8,107 nucleotides of DNA, taken from the NCBI GenBank assembly GCA_030427765.1, contig JAUICS010000048.1:1-8107 (forward strand), given 5' to 3'. The position numbers and the translations under genes were made by a program. The notes below the pieces were generated by a model, which was given only the letters and a program-made list of their open reading frames with translations, was not told the origin of the DNA and did not search any database. Below, in pieces: positions 1-5,238 of the stretch (the first letter of the stretch is position 1; every line of letters begins with the position of its first letter). Source of the DNA: Alphaproteobacteria bacterium (GTDB lineage Bacteria > Pseudomonadota > Alphaproteobacteria > Micavibrionales > Micavibrionaceae).

Positions 1-995
1 CGTCTTCCGCAAAATCATCCGATCCTTTAGGTGATCTGAATACAATGCTGAAAGGCGATATGGATGCCACAAATGCGTTGATCATTGACCGTTTGCAATC
101 ATCGATTGAAGTTATTCCGAAAATTGCCGGCCATTTGATCGAAGCCGGCGGTAAACGTATTCGTCCGCTTCTGACCCTTGCCTGCACAAAAGTTTTCGAC
201 GGTGACATGACGAAGGCCCATATGCTGGCCACAACGGTAGAATATATCCACTCCGCAACCTTGCTACATGACGATGTGGTGGATGAAAGCCTTGAACGGC
301 GTGGGAAGGCGTCGGCAAACCAGATGTTTGGAAACAAACCAAGTATCCTTGTTGGTGATTTTTTATTCGCTCGAGGATTTGAGCTGATGGTTGAAACGGG
401 CAATATGCGCGTTTTGGATATTCTGTCAAAAACATCCCGTTTTATTACCGAGGGCGAAATTCGCCAAATCGATATAGAACGCAATTTAAAAACGACAGAG
501 GATGATTACTTCGCCGTGATCGAAAGCAAAACGGCGGCGTTATTTGCGGCGGCGTGTGAGGTCGGTCCGGTCATCGCCGGTGTGGAGGATGACATCGTGA
601 ACAATATGCGCGAATACGGTCATAACATTGGTATGGCATTCCAGATTGTGGATGACATACTTGATTACACCGCGCAGGAAGATCGCCTTGGCAAAAAGGT
701 TGGTGATGATTTCCGTGAGGGTAAATTTACCCTGCCGATTATTTATGCGCTGGAGCAAGCGGACGAAAAAGAACTTCTCTTTTGGCAGACCACGATGATT
801 GAACAGGATGTCGCGGATGGTGATTTAACAACCGCACAAATGCTTATCGAAAAAACAGGGGCGGTTGGCCGCTGCGTTGAGCTTGCCAATAAATACGTGG
901 AAAAGGCCAAATTATGTCTTATTGATTTACCGCCAAGTATTATCCGTCAGAAATTATCCGACGTTGCCGATTACATTGTTGTGCGGGCAAATTAA
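1..995 (+). CDS. ispB: Long-chain polyprenyl (octa-/decaprenyl) diphosphate synthase, 5' end outside window
   Basis: This trans-isoprenyl diphosphate synthase would extend an allylic diphosphate with isopentenyl diphosphate to make the quinone side chain. Counting residues from the ATG at 45, the substrate-binding GGKRIRP is at 35-41, the first aspartate-rich motif DDVVD at 76-80 and the second DDILD at 203-207, followed by GKKVGDDFREGK. The residue five before the first DDxxD is alanine (A71), which in this family goes with long products rather than farnesyl or geranylgeranyl. The frame is open to the left edge, with codons starting at base 3, and the residues before the ATG (DPLGDLNTMLKGDMDATN) resemble the N-terminus of alphaproteobacterial homologues. 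The true start therefore probably lies left of the window and the ATG at 45 is internal. The stop TAA at 993-995 overlaps the next ATG by one base. Exact chain length (C40 or C50) cannot be read from sequence. Confidence in the family is high. Confidence 0.93.
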   Translation, partial: SSAKSSDPLGDLNTMLKGDMDATNALIIDRLQSSIEVIPKIAGHLIEAGGKRIRPLLTLACTKVFDGDMTKAHMLATTVEYIHSATLLHDDVVDESLERRGKASANQMFGNKPSILVGDFLFARGFELMVETGNMRVLDILSKTSRFITEGEIRQIDIERNLKTTEDDYFAVIESKTAALFAAACEVGPVIAGVEDDIVNNMREYGHNIGMAFQIVDDILDYTAQEDRLGKKVGDDFREGKFTLPIIYALEQADEKELLFWQTTMIEQDVADGDLTTAQMLIEKTGAVGRCVELANKYVEKAKLCLIDLPPSIIRQKLSDVADYIVVRAN

Positions 996-2125
996 TGCGT
1001 GTTGTTTTAGCATCGCTTTTTACATTCCTATTTTTGTATCCACTATTGGTTCATGCGCAAACGTTTTCATCGCGTGAACATCAATATAAGGTCACGACCC
1101 TAACATCCGGTTTGAATTATCCATGGGCGCTGGCGTTTCTGCCAGACGGGGATATGCTCGTCACCCTTAAGGCCGGACGGCTTGTGCGGCTGGACAGTAA
1201 CGGAAATGCCCCGCGGTTGGTCAAGGGGCTCCCGCCGATTGTGGCAACGGGGCAGGGTGGATTGCTGGATGTAATCCTTCATCCTGATTTCGAGGAAAAC
1301 AAATACATATTTTTGAGTTACGTTGCGCCGGGCGATGGCGATCATAGTACCGCAGTGGCAAGGGGGCGGCTTAACGGAAGTGAACTTACGGAAGTGGAGC
1401 AAATTTTTGTGTCGGCACCGCGGCGGACAAATGGCCTTCATTTTGGCTCACGTTTGCTATTCGGTCCGGACGGTAAACTGTATATCACACTTGGTGAACG
1501 GTATGACATGCATCAGGCGCAGGATATATCAAGTCATCTGGGAAGCATTATACGGGTTAATGAGGACGGAAGCGTTCCGGCAGATAATCCGTTTACCAAG
1601 AATGCGTTTGCACAGCCCGAGATTTTTTCATACGGACATCGAAATGTGCAGGGCATAATTTATAATTCCCGTACACAGGAAATATGGGCGCATGAACATG
1701 GTCCGAAAGGCGGCGATGAAATTAACGTGATTTTATCCGGTGCCAACTATGGCTGGCCGAAAATTACATACGGCGTGGATTATAGCGGTGAAGCAATTAC
1801 CGACAAAACCCATTTACCGGGCATGGAGCAACCGCTTTTATACTGGGACCCGTCCATTGCACCATGCGGTATGACATTTTATACGGGTGACAAGTTCCCG
1901 GATTGGCGGGGCGATGTTTTTGTCGGTGCGCTTGCTGGACAGCACCTTCGCCGTGTCGCCATTGATTATGATGATGTCACTGGTAATGCAGAGGTTTCGT
2001 ATCAGGAGGCATTGCTGGGTGACATCGGTGAGCGCATCCGCGATGTCCGGCAGGGACCGGACGGAAATATCTATGTCTTAACCGATGGAATAGACGGGAA
2101 AATATTGATTGTATCTCCAGAATAA
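995..2125 (+). CDS. Exported PQQ-dependent aldose sugar dehydrogenase (YliI/soluble GDH family)
   Basis: This is a six-bladed beta-propeller quinoprotein that, by family, oxidises the C1 of aldose sugars in the periplasm using PQQ. Residues 1-21 form a Sec signal peptide (hydrophobic core LASLFTFLFLYPLLV, cleavage probably after VHA). The mature part starts with the propeller motif PWALAFLPDG at 43-52. GQGGLLDV is at 86-93, HFGSRLLF at 149-156, YGHRNVQG at 213-220, EHGPKGGDEIN at 234-244, NYGWP at 251-255 and ERIRDVRQGPDG at 346-357. These match the E. coli YliI pattern in order and spacing, and 376 aa is the normal length. The ATG at 995 overlaps the stop of the polyprenyl synthase (TAATG), so translation is probably coupled. 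Placement next to a quinone-chain gene is consistent with electrons entering the quinone pool, but that link is inference. Whether the host makes PQQ cannot be seen here. No clear independent promoter is visible. Confidence 0.93.
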   Translation: MRVVLASLFTFLFLYPLLVHAQTFSSREHQYKVTTLTSGLNYPWALAFLPDGDMLVTLKAGRLVRLDSNGNAPRLVKGLPPIVATGQGGLLDVILHPDFEENKYIFLSYVAPGDGDHSTAVARGRLNGSELTEVEQIFVSAPRRTNGLHFGSRLLFGPDGKLYITLGERYDMHQAQDISSHLGSIIRVNEDGSVPADNPFTKNAFAQPEIFSYGHRNVQGIIYNSRTQEIWAHEHGPKGGDEINVILSGANYGWPKITYGVDYSGEAITDKTHLPGMEQPLLYWDPSIAPCGMTFYTGDKFPDWRGDVFVGALAGQHLRRVAIDYDDVTGNAEVSYQEALLGDIGERIRDVRQGPDGNIYVLTDGIDGKILIVSPE

Positions 2126-2140
2126 TAAAAAATTATTATT
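2121..2140. repeat. AT-only inverted repeat over the dehydrogenase stop codon
   Basis: The 20 bases form arms AATAATAA and TTATTATT around a four-A loop, a perfect 8-bp match. The TAA stop of the dehydrogenase (2123-2125) lies in the left arm. The stem has no G or C and no T-run follows it, so it is a poor intrinsic terminator. It could be a weak 3' hairpin, a protein-binding palindrome or a chance product of the AT-rich spacer. Its right end overlaps the first dyad element and the -35 box of the hydrolase promoter. Confidence 0.5.
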
Positions 2141-2190
2141 GACATAAATAATATGATCGTATAAATAACCTTAAGTATTTATTGACATAA
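2136..2190. promoter_or_regulatory. Pair of 12-bp dyad repeats, candidate operators
   Basis: The 12-mer TTATTGACATAA occurs exactly at 2136-2147 and again at 2179-2190, 43 bases apart. Each copy is itself a dyad: TTAT and ATAA flank TGAC. The first copy covers the -35 box of the predicted promoter. The second lies just after the predicted start and has no acceptable -10 box 16-18 bases downstream, so it is more likely a protein-binding site than a second promoter. Spacing close to four helical turns would place both on the same DNA face. The binding protein is unknown, and no regulator gene is present in the window. Confidence 0.5.
2139..2167 (+). promoter_or_regulatory. Sigma70-type promoter for the hydrolase gene at 2221
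   Basis: A consensus -35 box TTGACA at 2139-2144 is followed after 17 bases by TAAATA at 2162-2167. The overlapping TATAAA at 2160-2165 is an alternative -10 box with 15-base spacing. Transcription would start near 2174, giving a leader of about 45-50 bases before the ATG at 2221. The region is AT-rich and lies directly upstream of a well-formed ribosome binding site. This is a prediction from sequence; no start site is known. Confidence 0.6.
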
Positions 2191-2208
2191 TGTAATTGTT
2201 GTTTCTTT

Positions 2209-2213
2209 GGGAG
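2209..2213 (+). promoter_or_regulatory. Ribosome binding site for the hydrolase at 2221
   Basis: GGGAG lies seven bases before the ATG, a good Shine-Dalgarno match and spacing. It supports the start at 2221, and hence that the twin-arginine-like N-terminus is really translated. Confidence 0.75.
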
Positions 2214-2220
2214 TGTTTGT

Positions 2221-3651
2221 ATGAGTTCACGTACAGGATTACAAAGTGAAAAGCGAAGAGGGTTTCTTCGAAGAGCACTAGAATTTACGACTGGTGTAAC
2301 GGCTTGGGCCGCAACGCACGGTTCAATTTTGGTTGTGGGTTCGTACATTACATATCTTAGGCTAGGGGCGGCGCAACGTCGTAGTTGGGCAGAACGGGCC
2401 GAGAATTACTGGCATCCTGATAATGCGCTCGACCTTAACGCGTTGGAAGGTGTGACTGCGGAACGTTTCACCGACACAACGTTTGAGAATAAAGAAATTC
2501 TAGCGGCTGATCCTGAGTTACAGGCTCTTATGTTATCTACGGATACAAAGGGATATATGTTGAAGGCATCGGGGCATCCTGATCGTAAGGGCGATGTGTT
2601 CTTTTCTGTAACCGAGCCTGATCCCGGTGTTACTCATCGCGGTGACTATTTATATGTCCATGGTGCAACAGAATGCTCCGAGCTTTCAATTAACAAGATT
2701 AGGCAGCTTCAAGAGCAAGGGTATCGTGTTATCACTGTTGATATGGCTGATCATGGGCGTTCTTACCGTAACAACCATCCACTTACGGGCGCTCCACGTA
2801 GCCCGCTTGATGATGATATTAAGCTCGAGACGGAAGATTACAACGATTATGTTTTATCGGTTCGTGATGTTATAGCTTATTTGAAAAATGACAGTGATTT
2901 TGAATTAGGTCCACTTCGTATCGGCGCGCACTCGACAGGATGTTCGGCAGTGTCTTTACTAGAGGCCCGCCTTGCAATGAATCCTGATATTGATGTTAGG
3001 GAGCATTTTACGAGTGTTGATTATTGGTCCGGTCACTTCGGCGCAAAATATCCGTTACCGGAGGCTTTGGTAGGTGATGCAGAAGTGCATATCCGCGAAG
3101 TTGATGCATTTTTGGCAAGTTATATCGACCGTGTTTATCCGGACCTTGTGGAAGATAGACCACCTTACCGACACCGCAGTGATAAAGATTTGCAAAAAGA
3201 TATTGATAATGCGGGGGCACCGGAAATGGTTCATTTCAAACGCCGCCTGCTAACGTTAGAACCACGAATAGATGCAGGATCGGCAGGTGAATTTATGGTC
3301 CGCTCCACGGCTGATTATGGACAGCTTATACATTACAACCCGTCTGGGAATGTGGATACACCGGATTCACCTTTTGCAAAATACCTTGCACGTTCCGGTG
3401 TACCAAAACGTTTTCATGTCGCACGTGAAGATAATGTTGTGAGCAACGAAAAAACGTTCAGTCTTATTTCAATGTTATCGCAGCTAGGGGCAACGGTTGA
3501 TTGGCGTTACACGGGTAGTGGCGGATATGTGACCGGTCAGAAACATGCCGATTTCCATGAACCGGAAGCAGAAGTTGAATTTACGCGTTTTGCAACCGCC
3601 ACGATTGACGGGTCGGGCATGAGAATGATACCTGGCCCAGGTGTGCGGTAA
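2221..3651 (+). CDS. Alpha/beta-hydrolase (serine hydrolase) with Tat-like signal or membrane anchor
   Basis: This is a probable esterase, lipase or lysophospholipase of the Hydrolase_4 type; its substrate is unknown. Residues 11-18 read KRRGFLRR, close to the twin-arginine consensus (S/T)RRxFLK. A mostly uncharged stretch at about 22-46 and LGAAQ at 48-52 follow, so the enzyme is probably exported by Tat or anchored in the inner membrane. The core has the oxyanion HG at 147-148, DMADHGRS at 174-181 and the nucleophile elbow AHSTG at 236-240 (Ser238). Asp404 in REDNVVS and His442 or His446 in KHADFHE are likely triad partners. A cap of about 80-100 residues lies between the nucleophile and the acid. 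At 476 aa it is longer than simple hydrolases because of the 130-residue N-terminal part. The elbow has Ala where GxSxG normally has Gly. It is paralogous to the next gene (shared HG, DMxDHGRSY and AHSTG in the same order). A strong SD and a candidate promoter precede it. GC content in three hand-counted lines (2221, 2821, 2881) is about 37-45%. Confidence 0.82.
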   Translation: MSSRTGLQSEKRRGFLRRALEFTTGVTAWAATHGSILVVGSYITYLRLGAAQRRSWAERAENYWHPDNALDLNALEGVTAERFTDTTFENKEILAADPELQALMLSTDTKGYMLKASGHPDRKGDVFFSVTEPDPGVTHRGDYLYVHGATECSELSINKIRQLQEQGYRVITVDMADHGRSYRNNHPLTGAPRSPLDDDIKLETEDYNDYVLSVRDVIAYLKNDSDFELGPLRIGAHSTGCSAVSLLEARLAMNPDIDVREHFTSVDYWSGHFGAKYPLPEALVGDAEVHIREVDAFLASYIDRVYPDLVEDRPPYRHRSDKDLQKDIDNAGAPEMVHFKRRLLTLEPRIDAGSAGEFMVRSTADYGQLIHYNPSGNVDTPDSPFAKYLARSGVPKRFHVAREDNVVSNEKTFSLISMLSQLGATVDWRYTGSGGYVTGQKHADFHEPEAEVEFTRFATATIDGSGMRMIPGPGVR

Positions 3652-3673
3652 AAATCGCTTGACAAGCGATTTT
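3651..3673 (+). terminator. Hairpin between the two hydrolase genes, possible weak intrinsic terminator
   Basis: AAAATCGCTT (3651-3660) and AAGCGATTTT (3664-3673) form a perfect 10-bp stem around the loop GAC. It begins on the last base of the upstream stop codon. The 3' arm ends in four T and runs into TAATATAT, so a U-tract exists but is short. The A-tract/T-tract symmetry would let it work on either strand. It may only attenuate transcription into the next gene, or act as an mRNA 3'-end stabiliser or operator instead. Confidence 0.55.
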
Positions 3674-3687
3674 AATATATGTAAAAC
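3659..3687 (+). promoter_or_regulatory. Possible weak promoter for the second hydrolase gene
   Basis: TTGACA at 3659-3664 sits across the loop of the hairpin. Seventeen bases later is TAAAAC (3682-3687), a poor -10 box. If used, transcription would start near 3694, about 24 bases before the ATG at 3718. The perfect -35 and correct spacing favour it; the weak -10 and its position inside a stem-loop weigh against it. The second gene could equally be read through from the first. Confidence 0.3.
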
Positions 3688-3707
3688 TCTGCCCATAATT
3701 TAGAAGT

Positions 3708-3712
3708 GGTGG
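3708..3712 (+). promoter_or_regulatory. Ribosome binding site that sets the start of the second hydrolase at ATG 3718
   Basis: GGTGG ends five bases before ATG 3718 and lies in a purine-rich stretch. The same frame also has GTG codons at 3706 and 3709 upstream, but these overlap this site and have no Shine-Dalgarno sequence of their own. The ATG is therefore the more likely start. Confidence 0.55.
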
Positions 3713-3717
3713 TTATT

Positions 3718-4857
3718 ATGAGTTTATCGAACGTTGTTGCGCTTTTTTCCAGTCACGCATCTGTGCATCGTGGTTTTTTTCAGAAATTTGATCTTGAGCC
3801 GCTACAAGTTAAGCTCATGAAAGATGTGCCTATTGAAAACACACTTTTCAATCTGGAAGCAAAATCAAGAATCCTTGAGCTTGATCGCGCAGAATATGGC
3901 AAAGTTTTTGGCGCTGTCTTCGAACCTTTGGAAGGTGAAATTAATGAAACCGTGACATATTGTCATGGGTTTGGTGAGTTTTCAGAGGCGGTTCAATCGG
4001 ATATCCAAAGCCTTGTTGACCAAGGAAAACGCGTCATTATTACAGATATGCCGGATCACGGACGTTCTTATCAGATTGGTTCAAACGCAACAATCGAATT
4101 GGACAATGTCATGGAACTTGCCAAGGCAAAGCGTGATTTCCTTGCGGAATTAGCAGACGAAAATCCAGAGTGGTTTCCAACGCGCATGATTGCGCATTCC
4201 ACAGGTTGGAAAACCGCATCATATCTTGCGATTGCTCTACGTGATACACGCATTAATGGTGAACGTCCGATTACAAAAATTACGGCGGTGTCACCGTTTA
4301 TGCAGTTTAATGCGCCAGGCCGCCTGACAGGTATTTTCCGCCGTATGGCAATGACCGCAATTTCACTTGCTGCGGAACTGCCATTCCTTCGTAAAAACGT
4401 TTTGGGACTGAAGCGACGGGGTGATTTGACGGACAGACAAATCGAAAAAGGCGGTGAACGTCTAGGGGCCAAAGAATGGAATGAAACAGTATATAATATG
4501 GTCACAGAAATAGACCCATCTCTTGATCGTGGTGCTGTGTCTGGAACTTGGATTCGTGCCTTACTAAGAAGCTTCAATTTCGAAGACAGCGCAGCATATT
4601 ATGATTTATTGAAAGAATCTGGCGTGTCTGTTGAAATTGTTGCCGCAAAGGGTGATAAAATCGTATCCGAACCGGATACGGCATTGAAGGTAGAAAAAAT
4701 GCGCGATCACGGGATTGATGTGGCGTATACATCTTTGGAAAATGAAGGGCACGCTCTTCACCACAGTGTTGTTCGTCAGAACGATCCGGATTTTCAAGCA
4801 TGGCTTGCGAATAATCAGGCTGGGCCAGTTGAATTTCCAAAGGCAATGGTTGCTTAG
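3718..4857 (+). CDS. Alpha/beta-hydrolase (serine hydrolase), probably cytoplasmic paralogue of the upstream gene
   Basis: This is a probable lipase, esterase or lysophospholipase-like enzyme; its substrate is unknown. Counting from ATG 3718 (379 aa; four more if GTG 3706 were used), the oxyanion HG is at 83-84, DMPDHGRS at 110-117 and the elbow AHSTG at 159-163 with Ser161 as nucleophile. Asp313 in KGDKIVSEPDT and His345 in EGHALHH complete a plausible triad. A cap of about 80 residues, rich in basic and hydrophobic segments (FRRMAMTAISLAAELPFL), lies after the nucleophile and could contact lipid. There is no convincing signal peptide. The order HG, DMxDHGRSY, AHSTG and the Asp/His placement match the upstream gene, so the two arose from a common ancestor, but the cap regions differ and substrates may too. 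The gap of 66 bases contains a hairpin. Early codons include runs of six and seven T. It converges on the small minus-strand gene with 18 bases between stop codons. Confidence 0.8.
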   Translation: MSLSNVVALFSSHASVHRGFFQKFDLEPLQVKLMKDVPIENTLFNLEAKSRILELDRAEYGKVFGAVFEPLEGEINETVTYCHGFGEFSEAVQSDIQSLVDQGKRVIITDMPDHGRSYQIGSNATIELDNVMELAKAKRDFLAELADENPEWFPTRMIAHSTGWKTASYLAIALRDTRINGERPITKITAVSPFMQFNAPGRLTGIFRRMAMTAISLAAELPFLRKNVLGLKRRGDLTDRQIEKGGERLGAKEWNETVYNMVTEIDPSLDRGAVSGTWIRALLRSFNFEDSAAYYDLLKESGVSVEIVAAKGDKIVSEPDTALKVEKMRDHGIDVAYTSLENEGHALHHSVVRQNDPDFQAWLANNQAGPVEFPKAMVA

Positions 4858-4875
4858 TTAGACCATAACCTAGAT

Positions 4876-5235
4876 TTAATTGCACCGATAGTATTCAAGT
4901 AGTGATGTTGCCACGGCGGGTGATGCGATAAAGTCATCGTGCTGTACATTATCCCTAAGGTATTGAAGCACAATCATATGCAGTTCGTTCAGCGTTGTTT
5001 CCGGCGGAATGCACAGTTGGTCTTCCTCAAATGATTCCATGAAATTCATCATATCGATAACGCCGGCAATGTAACTTTGGCATACCGCATGTCCGCCCTT
5101 AACGCGTTCACGTTTGTCTGTCCCGATATCGCAGACTTCCAGAAGGTAACTGCCGGTAAACCGTGCGGCATGCGCAGGATGCGGGTGGGAAAAAAGTATT
5201 ATTACTAGGCAGAATACGAATCTGAGCGCACGCAT
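4876..5235 (-). CDS. Small exported Rap1a/Tai-like four-cysteine protein
   Basis: This 119-residue protein has a Sec signal peptide at 1-23 (LRFVFCLVIILF core, cleavage probably after AHA), so the mature form of about 96 residues should be periplasmic. Its layout matches the Rap1a/Tai domain: a first Cys in YLLEVC (C35), a second in GHAVCQSYIAGVID (C52), a third in LCIPP (C75), a helix HMIVLQYLRD, and a last Cys near the end in YYRCN (C118). The four cysteines could form two disulfides. Founding members are immunity proteins against type VI secretion amidase effectors, but the domain also occurs widely without such systems, and no effector gene is present here, so immunity is not implied. It follows the helicase gene with only TAATAG between coding sequences (TAATAGATG), so it is probably cotranscribed and translationally coupled. 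No strong SD of its own is visible. Confidence 0.78.
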   Translation of the reverse strand: MRALRFVFCLVIILFSHPHPAHAARFTGSYLLEVCDIGTDKRERVKGGHAVCQSYIAGVIDMMNFMESFEEDQLCIPPETTLNELHMIVLQYLRDNVQHDDFIASPAVATSLLEYYRCN

Positions 5236-5238
5236 CTA

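Noticed and set aside
1323..1658. Plus-strand open frame of 111 codons inside the dehydrogenase
   Set aside because: It lies in another frame of a gene with clear propeller motifs throughout and has no domain or ribosome binding site of note.
2182..2210. Second TTGACA as another promoter for the first hydrolase
   Set aside because: Bases 16-18 downstream are CTTTGG-like and give no -10 box, so an operator role fits better.
3630..3642. Odd palindrome ACCTGG-C-CCAGGT near the end of the first hydrolase
   Set aside because: It lies within codons, gives at most a 5-bp stem with a 3-base loop and is followed by no T-run, so it is probably incidental.
3706..3717. GTG at 3706 as start of the second hydrolase
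   Set aside because: It has no Shine-Dalgarno sequence and itself overlaps the GGTGG that is well placed for ATG 3718.
4071..4577. Minus-strand open frame of 168 codons opposite the second hydrolase
   Set aside because: It is a shadow of a well-supported coding gene, has a composition of basic and serine-rich residues typical of antisense translation, and shows no recognisable domain.
3718..5235. Type VI lipase effector and Rap1a-like immunity pair
   Set aside because: The genes are convergent rather than cotranscribed, the Rap1a-like gene belongs to the helicase operon, known Rap1a/Tai partners are amidases rather than lipases, and no secretion marker domain is visible in the hydrolase.
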